DNA of 64,000 bases, taken from Psychrobacter sp. P11G3 (GTDB lineage Bacteria > Pseudomonadota > Gammaproteobacteria > Pseudomonadales > Moraxellaceae). Below, piece after piece: positions 39,198-48,579 of the stretch. A program made the translations under genes and the position numbers. Location of the stretch: positions 1 to 64,000 of the forward strand of contig NZ_CM003596.1 of NCBI RefSeq assembly GCF_001435845.1, written 5' to 3'. The notes under the pieces were generated by a model, which made no database searches, was not told where the DNA came from, and worked only from the letters and a program-made list of their open reading frames with translations. Numbering within the stretch: the first letter of the stretch is position 1; the number at the start of each line of letters is the position of its first letter.

Positions 39198-40334
39198 ATG
39201 AGTAAGCGCGATTTTTATGAAATATTAGGTGTCAGCAAGACCGCTGACAGCAAAGAAATTAAGCGAGCCTACCGTAAGCTTGCCATGAAATACCATCCAG
39301 ATCGCAACTCTGATGATCCTGATTCGGAAGACAAATTCAAAGAAGCTTCAATGGCTTATGAAGTATTGAGCGACGAAGAGAAACGTTCAGCCTACGACCG
39401 TATGGGCCATGCAGCCTTTGAAAACGGCATGGGTGGCGGCGGCTTCGGCGGCGCAGGTGGCGGTAACTTCCAAGATATCTTTGGCGATATCTTTGGTAAC
39501 TTCGGTGATATCTTCGGTCAGCAGCGTGGCGGCGGCGGTGGGCGTTCGCGTCGCGGCTCTGACTTGCGTTATGTGATTGAGCTAACATTAGAAGAAGCTG
39601 TACGTGGCTGCAAAAAAGAAATCAGTTTCACGGCTCCTGCGCCTTGTGATACCTGTGATGGTAAAGGGGCAAAAAATGCTTCTGATGTGGTCACCTGTCA
39701 GACTTGTCATGGCCAAGGTCAAGTACGTATGCAGCAAGGTTTCTTTGCGGTACAGCAAGCTTGTCCTCATTGCGGTGGTACTGGTAAACAGATCAAAAAC
39801 CCTTGTTCGGACTGTCATGGGAACGGCGTAAAAGATAAATCACGCACCTTAGAAGTCTCTATCCCTGCAGGCGTCGATGATGGTGATCGCGTTCGTCTAG
39901 CTGGCGAAGGTGAAGCGGGCGGCGCTGGCGTACAAAACGGCGATCTATATGTCGAAGTACGGGTCAAACAGCACAATGTCTTTACCCGTCAAGGCGCTGA
40001 CCTATATATGGACGTACCCGTAAGCATCACTGATGCAGCATTGGGTAAAGAAGTCGAAATCCCAACCTTAGATGGCAAAGTAAAAATCAAAGTGGCAGAA
40101 GGTACGCAAAGCGGTAAGTTACTGCGTGTACGCGGCAAAGGTGTGACGCCAGTCCGTACTACTATGAAAGGTGACTTGATTTGCCGTGTGGTTATCGAAA
40201 CGCCAGTAAATCTGACTCGTGAGCAAAAAGACTTGTTACGCCAATTCCAAGACACGTTGGATGATGACAGCAAGCATCAACAGTCGCCACATAAAAAATC
40301 ATTCTTCAAAAAAATCGGTGATTTGTTCGATTAA
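39198..40334 (+). CDS. dnaJ: Chaperone protein DnaJ
   Basis: The Hsp40 co-chaperone that stimulates DnaK ATPase. The J domain has HPD at residues 33-35, followed by a Gly/Phe-rich segment, then four zinc-binding CxxCxGxG motifs ([32 protein letters not shown]) and the substrate-binding C-terminal domains. I chose the ATG at 39198, with AGGAGAG before it; an in-frame start at 39171 would add nine residues. dnaK is not adjacent in this window. dapB follows after a terminator. Confidence 0.97.
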   Translation: MSKRDFYEILGVSKTADSKEIKRAYRKLAMKYHPDRNSDDPDSEDKFKEASMAYEVLSDEEKRSAYDRMGHAAFENGMGGGGFGGAGGGNFQDIFGDIFGNFGDIFGQQRGGGGGRSRRGSDLRYVIELTLEEAVRGCKKEISFTAPAPCDTCDGKGAKNASDVVTCQTCHGQGQVRMQQGFFAVQQACPHCGGTGKQIKNPCSDCHGNGVKDKSRTLEVSIPAGVDDGDRVRLAGEGEAGGAGVQNGDLYVEVRVKQHNVFTRQGADLYMDVPVSITDAALGKEVEIPTLDGKVKIKVAEGTQSGKLLRVRGKGVTPVRTTMKGDLICRVVIETPVNLTREQKDLLRQFQDTLDDDSKHQQSPHKKSFFKKIGDLFD

Positions 40335-40367
40335 GAAATAATCTAACTAAGTAGCTAGTATTGAACT

Positions 40368-40404
40368 AAGCCCAAAAGTTTCACATGAAACCTTTGGGCT
40401 TTTT
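40368..40404 (+). terminator. Terminator after dnaJ with a parS-like tip
   Basis: AAGCCCAAA / TTTGGGCTT (9 bp), one mismatch, then GTTTC / GAAAC make a near-perfect hairpin with an ACAT loop, followed by TTTATT. The hairpin tip coincides with a ParB-site-like palindrome. Confidence 0.85.
40377..40392. other. Degenerate parS-like palindrome in dnaJ terminator
   Basis: AGTTTCACATGAAACC matches the ParB consensus at 13/16 and forms the tip of the dnaJ terminator. The match may be a by-product of the hairpin. Confidence 0.3.
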
Positions 40405-40506
40405 ATTGATGGTATAAAAAGCCATTCATGTGTCGATATTTGCTAAACTTACGATAAATATGGTCAAAAATAATTTCACCAAATATAAAACATTTAAGGT
40501 AAAAAC

Positions 40507-41337
40507 ATGAGCGAACAAGTAAATAATAAATCTATAAACGTTGGGGTAATCGGTGCAGGCGGCCGTATGGGTCGTATGCTTATTGAGGCAGTACAGAACA
40601 ATCCACAAACTGCATTAAAAGCAGCGATTGAGCGTCAAGGCTCTAGCCTAGTTGGTGCTGATGCCGGCGAAGTTGCTGCTATCGGTCATTTAAATGTACA
40701 AATTGTTGATGACTTAGTCGCTGTGATTAATGATATCGATGTACTGATTGATTTTAGCTTGCCTGACGCCACTGAAAAAAACATGCAAGTTTGTGCTGAG
40801 CATAATGTTGCTATGGTCATCGGGACGACAGGGTTCAATGAGCAGCAAGAACAAGTACTGGCAAAAGCAAGTGAGAAAATCACTATCGTATATGCGGGTA
40901 ACTATTCAACAGGCGTTAACTTATCATTGAAGCTACTTGGGATGGCTGCCAAAGCGTTTGGTAATGATGCTGATGTAGAAATCATCGAAGCCCATCATAA
41001 GCACAAAATCGATGCGCCTTCTGGTACCGCATATATGATGGCTGAAGCCGTCGCAGAAGCGCGCGGACAAAACCTAAAAGACGTCGCTATCTATGGCCGC
41101 GAAGGACAAACTGGCGAGCGCGAATCTGGCACAATCGGCATTCACGCAGTACGTGGTGGCGAAATCGTAGGCGACCATACTGTGATGTTTATCGCAGATG
41201 GCGAAGTGGTCGAGATTACCCATCGTGCACGCGCGCGCATGACATTTGCCGCTGGTGCAGTACGTGCCGCAACTTGGGTCGTTGAGCAAGAAGTAGGTCA
41301 GTACAATATGCAAGACGTGCTTGGATTAAGTGACTAA
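40507..41337 (+). CDS. dapB: 4-hydroxy-tetrahydrodipicolinate reductase
   Basis: A lysine/diaminopimelate pathway enzyme reducing 4-hydroxy-tetrahydrodipicolinate with NAD(P)H. The 276-aa product has the N-terminal Rossmann motif [17 protein letters not shown] and the catalytic [13 protein letters not shown] containing the paired His and Lys. The C-terminal [27 protein letters not shown] is typical. TAAGG precedes the ATG. The dnaJ-dapB adjacency is common in related genera. Confidence 0.97.
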   Translation: MSEQVNNKSINVGVIGAGGRMGRMLIEAVQNNPQTALKAAIERQGSSLVGADAGEVAAIGHLNVQIVDDLVAVINDIDVLIDFSLPDATEKNMQVCAEHNVAMVIGTTGFNEQQEQVLAKASEKITIVYAGNYSTGVNLSLKLLGMAAKAFGNDADVEIIEAHHKHKIDAPSGTAYMMAEAVAEARGQNLKDVAIYGREGQTGERESGTIGIHAVRGGEIVGDHTVMFIADGEVVEITHRARARMTFAAGAVRAATWVVEQEVGQYNMQDVLGLSD

Positions 41338-41414
41338 CGACTATTTATACTTGATGATTGACTATAGCGTTATGACTGACGGCTCAATGACTTAATAGCA
41401 GCAAGGGAGCAGGT

Positions 41415-42341
41415 ATGAATAGTATCAAACGTTATATTAGTCCGAGACTGATTGGTGCTGTTTGTACCATCAACCTTGCAAGCCTATCAGCCTTTCCACT
41501 GAGTCTAGCGGTTCTACCAATTACCGTACAAGCTAGCACCTCTCAAACCTATGTTATCCATACTTATGGCGGGGCTAGTTTGTTACCTGCAGTAAGGCAG
41601 CTATTAAGTAGTAGCGCAGACGGTGGCACGGTGTCTACGTATCAAGATAAATTGGTACTACAAACGACGGCACGCAATTATCAGGCAGTACAGCAGTTAT
41701 TGTCTCAGATTGACCGTCAGCCACAGGCATTGACGGTCGCTGTACGTGTTGGCAATAGTAGTAGCGGGCAAGGTAGTATTCAGCAGGGTCAGGTTATTAT
41801 TACCAATCGCGGTATCCAAGGTGCAGGGGTTATTAGTCAGCGTAGCAGCCAGCAGCAGGGTAAGAATCTATATCAAGTACAAACATTATCTGGTAGTGCG
41901 GCGAGTATCAGCACAGGTACGCTCTACTCGTTAACTCAAACCTATAATGCTAATAACTATTCAACTTATCATCGTTCAGCTAGTCACGACTTCAAACCAC
42001 AGATCGTGATTCAGCAGCAAATACTACTGCCAACGACACAAGGGATTGCCGTCACACCAAGACTACTGCCCAATGGACAGGTGGAAGTACAACTCTCCCA
42101 AGTGGAAGAAAGGTTATTGCAGCCGAATTTATCTTATAATCAAATGAGTTCTACTAACAATTTTACTGGCAGTGCTAGCAGTGCTGTCCGAGGTCAAAGA
42201 TTGAACAGTACGATGATCGTGCCACGTGGGCAGTGGGTGACGATTGGACAAGCTTCACAAAACTCAAGCAGTAGCATCAGTAACGGTAGCCGAACTATTG
42301 ATAACAATAATAGCGTGCCTATTTCTTTGCGAGTTGACTAG
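41415..42341 (+). CDS. Exported mini-secretin-like protein
   Basis: A 308-aa exported protein with a basic N-terminus and hydrophobic signal segment. Residues 45-100 (TYVIHTYGGASLLPAVRQLL and later TTARNYQAVQQLLSQIDRQPQALTVAVRV) resemble the N1-type ring domain of secretins. The C-terminal part (IAVTPRLLPNGQVEVQLSQVEERL, then STMIVPRGQWVTIGQ) resembles the last strands of a secretin core, but the long gate and barrel region is missing. It may assist a secretin or pilus, or be a stand-alone periplasmic ring protein; function unproven. GGGAG precedes the ATG. Confidence 0.65.
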   Translation: MNSIKRYISPRLIGAVCTINLASLSAFPLSLAVLPITVQASTSQTYVIHTYGGASLLPAVRQLLSSSADGGTVSTYQDKLVLQTTARNYQAVQQLLSQIDRQPQALTVAVRVGNSSSGQGSIQQGQVIITNRGIQGAGVISQRSSQQQGKNLYQVQTLSGSAASISTGTLYSLTQTYNANNYSTYHRSASHDFKPQIVIQQQILLPTTQGIAVTPRLLPNGQVEVQLSQVEERLLQPNLSYNQMSSTNNFTGSASSAVRGQRLNSTMIVPRGQWVTIGQASQNSSSSISNGSRTIDNNNSVPISLRVD

Positions 42342-42360
42342 TTACTAAGTCGTTACGCAC

Positions 42361-42401
42361 AAAAAAGCGCGATACGAGTATTAACCGTGCCGCGCTTTTT
42401 T
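42361..42401. terminator. Bidirectional terminator
   Basis: AAAAAAGCGCG (42361-42371) and CGCGCTTTTTT (42391-42401) form an 11-bp stem, ending both convergent genes. Confidence 0.88.
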
Positions 42402-42418
42402 GTGAAACATTACAAATA

Positions 42419-43600
42419 CTAGTCAATATAGACCACTTCAAGTGGTGGAAAACCATTGAACTCTACCGATGAGTACGAGTTGGTATAGGCACCAGTGGTT
42501 AGCCAGTAGATTTTATCACCAATCTCAAGCTCTTCTGGTAGCTGATAGCCCGCTTCTTCATACATAATATCGGTTGAATCACAGGTTGGACCTGCCAGTA
42601 CTACTGTGCCTTCACTAGTAGACGTCTCCATCTTAGGCGTATAGACAGGGTACTTGATAGCTTCACCTAGCGTTTCGATTAAGCCTTGGAATAGACCAAC
42701 ATCGGTATATACCCAACGAGTCAAATCGGTATCAGACTTACGAGAGATCAGTACCACATCACTGACCAACACGCCTGAACCACCAACCAATGAACGACCC
42801 GGCTCCAAAATAATTTCTGGCATTTCGTCATCATTATAGTCGTCAGTCAGATAGCTGGTAATCTCTTCCGCATAGACTTTGATAGGATTGACTTCGCTGA
42901 TGTAATTGGTCGGGAAGCCACCACCCAAATTGATCATTTGTAGCTTGATACCTTCTTCATTCTTCATCCAGTCAAACATATATTTAACTTTAGCTAACGC
43001 ATCATCCCATGCAGCGACGTCTTTTTGCTGGCTACCAACATGGAACGAGATACCATAAGGAACCAATCCCAGCTCGCGTGCTTGAACCAGTAGGTCGATT
43101 GCCATATTAGGATGGCAACCAAACTTACGTGATAATGGCCATTCTGCTGTCTCTGACCCTTGAACTAAGATACGAACAAATATTTTAGAACCTGGAGCGT
43201 GTTTGGCAATGTTTTTTAGATCCGCTTCTGAATCAGTTGCATATAGATCGATGCCTTTTTCAAAAGCATATTTAACATGCTCAGCTTTTTTGATGGTATT
43301 GCCATACGAGATGCGCGATGGCTCAACGCCGCAACCAAGTACGCGATCAAGCTCATAAATAGAGGCACAGTCAAAGTTAGAACCAAGGTTTGCTAGTAGG
43401 TCGATTACTTCCACCGCAGGGCTAGCTTTCATTGCATAATGCAGTTTAGCGTTAGGAAACAGGCTTACCATCTCATGGTATTTAGTTTCGATACGACTAA
43501 GGTCAACTACTAAGAAAGGCGTCTCGCGACCTTCAGCAGCCTTGGTGAATTTCTGCCAGCTGGCAGGTTCAAAATATTGGTCAATTTTGATCATTGTCAT
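42419..43600 (-). CDS. Type III PLP-dependent ornithine/lysine decarboxylase
   Basis: A fold-III (eukaryotic-type) decarboxylase of 393 aa making putrescine or cadaverine. The PLP-binding Lys is K58 in LHYAMKAS. Further motifs are SFHVGSQQ, MINLGGGFPT, EPGRSLVG and the C-terminal GPTCDSTD with the active-site Cys-Asp near residue 340. Ornithine versus lysine preference cannot be set from sequence alone, but the family in Pseudomonas and Vibrio handles both. AAAGG lies about 9 nt before the start. It stands alone without other polyamine genes. Confidence 0.9.
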   Translation of the reverse strand: MTMIKIDQYFEPASWQKFTKAAEGRETPFLVVDLSRIETKYHEMVSLFPNAKLHYAMKASPAVEVIDLLANLGSNFDCASIYELDRVLGCGVEPSRISYGNTIKKAEHVKYAFEKGIDLYATDSEADLKNIAKHAPGSKIFVRILVQGSETAEWPLSRKFGCHPNMAIDLLVQARELGLVPYGISFHVGSQQKDVAAWDDALAKVKYMFDWMKNEEGIKLQMINLGGGFPTNYISEVNPIKVYAEEITSYLTDDYNDDEMPEIILEPGRSLVGGSGVLVSDVVLISRKSDTDLTRWVYTDVGLFQGLIETLGEAIKYPVYTPKMETSTSEGTVVLAGPTCDSTDIMYEEAGYQLPEELEIGDKIYWLTTGAYTNSYSSVEFNGFPPLEVVYID

Positions 43601-43740
43601 AGTAGTAAACCTTTTGTGGAAACTGTATCGGTTAAAAAAATTATCGCCAAACAGTGAATGCTAAATATTAACACCCACTGTAGACGTAACTATGTGAAGG
43701 ATAAAGACGAAATAAAAAGATAAGAATAAAGAGTAGAGCT

Positions 43741-44295
43741 TTAAGAATTGACGGCTTGTGTCTGTTTTTCTGCTGATTGTGCTTCTTGCTTTTCGCGTAT
43801 TTTAAGAACTTTGCGGACTTTATCACGAGCACGAGTCTGTTTGAGACGAGACAAATAGTCAACGAAGATTACGCCATTGAGATGATCCATTTCATGCTGA
43901 ATACAAACAGCAAGCAGTCCTTCAACTACCTCATCGATGACCTCACCGTTACCGTCTAACGCTTCGATACGGACTTTATTAGGACGTTCGACTTTGTCAT
44001 AGACATCAGGTACAGATAAGCAGCCTTCTTCATACGGTTGCTTTTCTTCTACCAGTGGCGTGACTTTTGGATTGATGAAAACTCTAGGAGAGCTTTTGTC
44101 TTCAGACAAATCCATAACGATAAGCTGAATATGATGATCCACTTGACTGGCCGCAAGCCCAATGCCTTGAGCATCATACATCGTCTCGATCATGTCTGCG
44201 ATTAAGGTTTTGATTTCAGCAGTCACTTCCTTAACAGGCTTGGCGATAGTACGCAAGCGAGGATCTGGGTAACTTAAGATAGGGAGTAGTGCCAT
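43741..44295 (-). CDS. def: Peptide deformylase
   Basis: Removes the formyl group from the N-terminal Met of nascent proteins using a divalent metal. The 184-aa product has all three motifs: GIGLAAS (44-50), EGCLSVP (90-96, metal Cys92) and QHEMDHLNG (metal His134 and His138, catalytic Glu135). I chose the ATG at 44295, preceded by GAGG 6 nt away; an upstream GTG at 44304 overlaps that Shine-Dalgarno. fmt, the usual partner, is not adjacent. Confidence 0.96.
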   Translation of the reverse strand: MALLPILSYPDPRLRTIAKPVKEVTAEIKTLIADMIETMYDAQGIGLAASQVDHHIQLIVMDLSEDKSSPRVFINPKVTPLVEEKQPYEEGCLSVPDVYDKVERPNKVRIEALDGNGEVIDEVVEGLLAVCIQHEMDHLNGVIFVDYLSRLKQTRARDKVRKVLKIREKQEAQSAEKQTQAVNS

Positions 44296-44506
44296 AACGC
44301 TCACCTCAATGATAAGGACAAAATAGGGTTGATATTATAAGATAAATGGGGACAAAAGTAATGCTTATCAATACTTTCGCAGTCATATGATGCTATATGC
44401 AGATATAAAGACTGGATTTTGATGATAAGTGGCATAAAAAAGCCCCGCTCAACGCAAGGCTTTGTTTATATAGTATTTTAATTAGCTAGTAATCATTTAT
44501 AACCAA

Positions 44507-44761
44507 TTATGCACGGCGTTTATTTACAATCATTTCATATAAGAACAATAAAATAATTGCACCAATTACTGAGAATATAAGACCAGTGAAACCACCATCA
44601 GCGTTAATACCGATTAGGCCAGCTAGGAAACCACCTAGCATTGCACCGACGATACCCAGCACGATAGTCATAATCCAACCCATAGGGTCATTACCTGGTT
44701 TGATAGCACGTGCTAATAAACCTGCGACTAAACCTACAATAATCATCCAAATAAAGCTCAT
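44507..44761 (-). CDS. GlsB/YeaQ/YmgE family membrane protein
   Basis: An 84-aa membrane protein of the transglycosylase-associated (YeaQ/YmgE) family with three hydrophobic helices: FIWMIIVGLVAGLLARAIKPG, WIMTIVLGIVGAMLGGFLAG and GLIFSVIGAIILLFLYEMI, with Gly-rich turns. The family is stress-associated, but its molecular role is unknown. AGGAGAA precedes the ATG. A weak hairpin lies downstream at about 44438-44463. Confidence 0.9.
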   Translation of the reverse strand: MSFIWMIIVGLVAGLLARAIKPGNDPMGWIMTIVLGIVGAMLGGFLAGLIGINADGGFTGLIFSVIGAIILLFLYEMIVNKRRA

Positions 44762-45103
44762 GTTATTCTCCTAATATTATTAATATTTATAATGTGTTAC
44801 AAGTTTTGATAAATCTATTGTAAACACTCCTCGGACGCAAAAGTAAGCATAAAATGTTACTACTGTAGGGGCTATGTGAGGAAAAAGTCCGATTTGCTAT
44901 CGAGTAAGGGCAATAAGTAAACGAAAGGTTACAAAGGTAGCAGTGGTGCTAACAGCGTTTATCAATGTGGTACTTGTAGTGCTGAATTCACACAAATGAA
45001 GTCATATAAATATTAGAAATAAAAAACGCAGCCATCTATTAGATGAGCTGCGTTTGTATGTAAGAGAATAAGAAGAGCTATTTCTTTATCTTAGCTAGAA
45101 GCA
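44762..45103. other. Intergenic region downstream of mpl
   Basis: 342 bp with no gene. Its only clear element is the mpl terminator at 45023-45055; the remainder, upstream of the YeaQ-type gene, should hold that gene's promoter. Confidence 0.4.
45023..45055 (-). terminator. Terminator after mpl
   Basis: AAACGCAGC and GCTGCGTTT flank an inner CATCT/AGATG helix. On the minus strand an oligo-T run follows, ending mpl. Confidence 0.85.
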
Positions 45104-46585
45104 TTAACCATTATGCAATGCGGTTAATAAACGCTGATGAATTCCTTCAAAACCGCCATTTGACATGACCACAATCGCATCACCTGCTTTTGCATGACTG
45201 CTAATATACTCAATAATAGCGTCAATGCTTGATAACACCTGTTGGTTGCCGATAGCGTCGCTAGTAGCCTTAGCTTGTTCGATGACCTCTTTTAAGCCCC
45301 ATTCCAAACCAGTAGGCTCGTACCATAATGTGTAGTCAGCAAGTGCCGCTGATTGAGCCAAGCTGTCTTGATGAATACCCATTTTCATGGTGTTGCTACG
45401 CGGCTCAATGATAGCCCAAATGCGTCTATCAGCCAGCTTCTTTTTGGCACCATCTAATGTGGTCGTAATAGCTGTTGGATGATGGGCAAAATCATCAAAG
45501 ACTAAGATGTCATTGACGTCGCCAATCAGCTCCATCCGGCGCTTAATACCAGCGAAATCTGATAAAGCAGCACAAGCAGTCTCAACACTGACACCAATAT
45601 CATAGGCAGCAGCTACAGCAACTAACGCATTATTGACGTTATGGATACCGCTCATTGACCAGTTTACGACAGCAGTTGCCTCTTTATCAGCGGCAAAATT
45701 AACTTTGAACTTACTACCGTCTTCTTGAATCAGCTCAGCCTGCCAATCGCTACTATCTTTTAGGGCACGCGTATTTTCACTCGTATCAGCTAAAGTAGAA
45801 TCGATGACAGCAGTACGCCAGATAGGTGTCCAAACCCCTTTTGCTAGCGTATCTTCTAAACTAATGGTCGCGGCTGGCATAATAATTTTGCCAGTGCTTG
45901 GAATCATACGCACCATATGGTGGAACTGGGTTTGTATCGCATTGAGATCTGCGAAGATATCTGCATGATCAAACTCAAGGTTATTCAAAATAGCAGTACG
46001 CGGACGATAGTGAACGAACTTTGAGCGCTTATCAAAAAACGCAGAGTCGTACTCATCTGCTTCAATCACAAAGTAACCAGATTTATCATTATCGCTTTTA
46101 TCAGCACCCAAATAGCTGCTGTGCGCAAACACTTGCTGTAAGTGCTTGTCAGTTGTATCAACTAGTGGTACACCGCCAATCAAAAACCCTGCGTCGATAC
46201 CAGCATAATGTAATATCCACGCAAGCATAGTCGTGGTTGTAGTTTTACCATGCGTACCTGCAACGGCGATTACGTGGCGTGACTGCAATACTTGCTCAGA
46301 TAAGAACTGCGGACCTGAGGTATAGCGCAAGCCATTATCTAGCATATACTCAATCACATCCATGCCGCGCTTCATCGCGTTCCCAACGACCACTAAGTCT
46401 GGCGTTGGTTGCAAGTGCTCTACCAGATAGCCTTCTTCGATAGTCACACCAGCATTTTCGAGCTGAGTGGACATAGGAGGATAGACATTAGCATCTGAAC
46501 CCGTGACCGTATGCCCAAGCGCACGTGCTAGCAATGCCAGTGAGCCCATAAAAGTACCACAAATACCAAGGATATGAATATGCAT
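45104..46585 (-). CDS. mpl: UDP-N-acetylmuramate:tripeptide ligase (murein recycling)
   Basis: Mpl reattaches recovered L-Ala-gamma-D-Glu-meso-DAP to UDP-MurNAc during cell-wall recycling. The 493-aa Mur ligase has the N-terminal HIHILGICGTFMGSLALLARALGH that distinguishes Mpl from MurC, P-loop GTHGKTTTTTM near residue 110, the Mur central motifs EADEYDSAFFDKRSKFVHY and NLEFDHADIF, and the C-terminal FDDFAHHPTAI. Length is slightly above E. coli (457). A terminator follows. Confidence 0.95.
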   Translation of the reverse strand: MHIHILGICGTFMGSLALLARALGHTVTGSDANVYPPMSTQLENAGVTIEEGYLVEHLQPTPDLVVVGNAMKRGMDVIEYMLDNGLRYTSGPQFLSEQVLQSRHVIAVAGTHGKTTTTTMLAWILHYAGIDAGFLIGGVPLVDTTDKHLQQVFAHSSYLGADKSDNDKSGYFVIEADEYDSAFFDKRSKFVHYRPRTAILNNLEFDHADIFADLNAIQTQFHHMVRMIPSTGKIIMPAATISLEDTLAKGVWTPIWRTAVIDSTLADTSENTRALKDSSDWQAELIQEDGSKFKVNFAADKEATAVVNWSMSGIHNVNNALVAVAAAYDIGVSVETACAALSDFAGIKRRMELIGDVNDILVFDDFAHHPTAITTTLDGAKKKLADRRIWAIIEPRSNTMKMGIHQDSLAQSAALADYTLWYEPTGLEWGLKEVIEQAKATSDAIGNQQVLSSIDAIIEYISSHAKAGDAIVVMSNGGFEGIHQRLLTALHNG

Positions 46586-46752
46586 AGACGTTCCGTACGC
46601 GCTTGAATGAAAAGAATAGAGAGCTGATAAAATAAAATGTGAAGTGCCTAGCTGTCATCAGTAAAAATAACCACTTTGATAAATAACGACCAATATATCA
46701 GCTGGGCCAACAAGCAATCATTGTAAAGTAAACCCTGTTCGATGACCAATAA

Positions 46753-46775
46753 AAAACGCCTAACAAGTAGGCGCT
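46753..46775 (-). terminator. Terminator after nlpE
   Basis: On the minus strand CGCCTA and TAGGCG arms with a 5-nt loop are followed by TTTTTTATTG. Confidence 0.75.
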
Positions 46776-46846
46776 ATGTAGCTAATACAGTTTGGCTGTT
46801 TTAGTATGTAACGATACGCCAACTAACCGTCAGCATGATGACGCTT

Positions 46847-47491
46847 TTATTTTCGTGATAACGTATAGTCATCCTCTAAATTATCGTGCTCATCGATCCG
46901 TATCAAATGATTGTCTTGGATATGGTAGGTCTCGATATTTTTTCCTTCATAGACAATGGTGATTTTATCATTGTCTTGTCGGTAGATACCCGATTCGAGT
47001 AGGGGTGTTTTTGGTTTTTCAGGATTATGATAATAACTTGCTTTTAGTACGGAACCATCGGCGAATAAGTTCAATGTAACGTCGATACTGTCGCAACCTG
47101 TACAAGAGACCATGCCACCATAATCACCCATCAATGTTGCTTGCAGCATACTGCTTTTTGCTTCTGATCGCTCCATAGAGCTGTCTGCATAGGTATCTTT
47201 ATTTGACTGAGCAGCAGCAATTAATGATTGCCCTTCCACCATTTCGCTTGTCTCATCATCACTCGCTAGCTCAGCACTCTTAACATTGTCATTTTGCAAT
47301 GATTGTGAAGCCTCCTGCGACTCAGAACCAGTCGACGCAAACGTAGATACCATGTCTTTATCGGTATTGGACGAGGCACTATCACAGCCTACGAGTAGCA
47401 CGCATAGTGACGCTACCAGTAACGAAGGACGCCACCGTTTTACGATAGCAAGCGTAGTAGAGCGAACGGGAGCAAAATATATCATGGTCAT
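46847..47491 (-). CDS. NlpE-type copper-resistance lipoprotein
   Basis: A 214-aa outer-membrane-type lipoprotein. The signal peptide ends with lipobox LLVGC (lipidated Cys36), followed by a Ser/Asp/Glu-rich spacer of about 85 residues. The C-terminal NlpE N-domain reads LMGDYGGMVSCTGCDSIDVTLNL with the CxxC at 131-134, then YRQDNDKITIVYEGK. E. coli NlpE senses lipoprotein and disulfide stress to activate Cpx; here the second NlpE domain is missing. dsbB and gshA lie upstream on the same strand, a redox-themed neighbourhood. Confidence 0.85.
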   Translation of the reverse strand: MTMIYFAPVRSTTLAIVKRWRPSLLVASLCVLLVGCDSASSNTDKDMVSTFASTGSESQEASQSLQNDNVKSAELASDDETSEMVEGQSLIAAAQSNKDTYADSSMERSEAKSSMLQATLMGDYGGMVSCTGCDSIDVTLNLFADGSVLKASYYHNPEKPKTPLLESGIYRQDNDKITIVYEGKNIETYHIQDNHLIRIDEHDNLEDDYTLSRK

Positions 47492-47927
47492 ACCAAAAAC
47501 AGTTTTTAATAAGTATTTTTCAAGCTCATCTATACTATCGACAACGTAAAGCCATTGTCAAAGATAAGGATAATAAGGCATGGGCGCGTAGTAATAATAT
47601 AAATTAAGAACTTGATAGCATTATCTTATATTTAAAATACAGATAGCTTATGAGTAGAAAGCGACAAATATCTAATGCTTATCCGTTTATAAGGTAAGCT
47701 GAGTAAAGATATCAAAGGCTTGAAAATATCTCTGTGGGCTTTTTGTTGTTGGCCTTATATCTAAAAGGCATAAGTTGACATTAGCAATACCTGTTGGTAC
47801 CGCTAATATGGGTTGTAAGGGCGGGTTAATAGTAGACAAAAAAACAGACATTGTATCGAAGATAGCAATGTCTGTTTTAAAAGCAAAACTAGGAAAGAAA
47901 CCTAACGTTTTATTAAGTCATAAGATA
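47492..47927. other. nlpE-dsbB intergenic region
   Basis: 436 bp without a convincing gene. It includes the dsbB terminator at 47841-47878 and the nlpE promoter region. A short open frame at 47775-47957 overlaps dsbB antisense and is not supported. Confidence 0.4.
47841..47878 (-). terminator. Terminator after dsbB
   Basis: AAAACAGACATTG (47841-47853) and CAATGTCTGTTTT (47866-47878) form a 13-bp stem with a 12-nt loop; the minus strand continues into a T-run. Confidence 0.85.
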
Positions 47928-48440
47928 CTAATTAGCAGATTTTACGATACGCATTAATATCAAGACATGTACGATCAGCAGCACACTGAATAGAATCAAC
48001 GACTGCTCAGGAATACTTAATCCCATAAGCGTCCAATCAACAGAGGCGCATTCGCCAGATCCTGCAAATACTTCTTTGAATACTTGTAGTATAGGAAGGG
48101 TATCAAGCCAATAGTTCAGTCCTGGTCCACAAGAAGGTACTTGGTCAGCAGGCAGGTGTTGCAGCCATACATGGCGTGCTGCTACCGCAGTTGCCCAGCC
48201 GATACCTACTAAACTACCAAGCCATAGCAATAGTCTTATCACTTTAGACTTAGGATTAAACAACGCTGATATTAGGGCAAATCCGCCCATGACGATTAGA
48301 CCAACACGCTGAAAAATACAGAGCGGGCAAGGTGAAAGCCCTAGATGACGCTGTAAATAAAACAGCGCAAAACTCATGCCTATGATGGCCATTATCACCA
48401 AAAATACTTGCAGGTTACGGTAAGTGGTTAGCTGTCGCAT
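47928..48440 (-). CDS. dsbB: Disulfide bond formation protein DsbB
   Basis: A 170-aa inner-membrane protein with four predicted helices that re-oxidises DsbA with quinone. The first Cys pair is CPLC at residues 38-41 (SPCPLCIFQR) and the second pair lies in the periplasmic loop, in VPSCGPG and SGECASVDW. Its substrate DsbA is not in this window. It ends in a hydrophobic C-terminal helix and has a terminator after it. Confidence 0.94.
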   Translation of the reverse strand: MRQLTTYRNLQVFLVIMAIIGMSFALFYLQRHLGLSPCPLCIFQRVGLIVMGGFALISALFNPKSKVIRLLLWLGSLVGIGWATAVAARHVWLQHLPADQVPSCGPGLNYWLDTLPILQVFKEVFAGSGECASVDWTLMGLSIPEQSLILFSVLLIVHVLILMRIVKSAN

Positions 48441-48483
48441 TGTGCGGTTACTCTTATGGGTTTATCTATAATAGATGTGGGGT

Positions 48484-48574
48484 AGCAATCTAGATTAAGC
48501 AGTCAAAATTTCACAGTCAGTGCTTAGCAATCAGACCTTAGCAATCAATAACTGGCAGTTAAAAGCTAGCAATC
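48484..48574. repeat. Four AGCAATC words in the dsbB-gshA gap
   Basis: AGCAATC occurs at 48484, 48526, 48540 and 48568, often extended as TTAGCAATCA. It is a short degenerate repeat just after the gshA stop; function unknown. Confidence 0.3.
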
Positions 48575-48579
48575 AAGGC

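Noticed and set aside
39337..39588. Arg-rich minus-strand frame inside dnaJ
   Set aside because: It is the antisense of the Gly/Phe-rich region; composition explains it.
42401..42414. Another parS-like site (TGTGAAACATTAC)
   Set aside because: Only half of the palindrome is present, so it does not meet even a relaxed ParB consensus.
47775..47957. 60-aa plus-strand frame upstream of dsbB
   Set aside because: It runs through the dsbB terminator and into dsbB antisense, and shows no coding signal.
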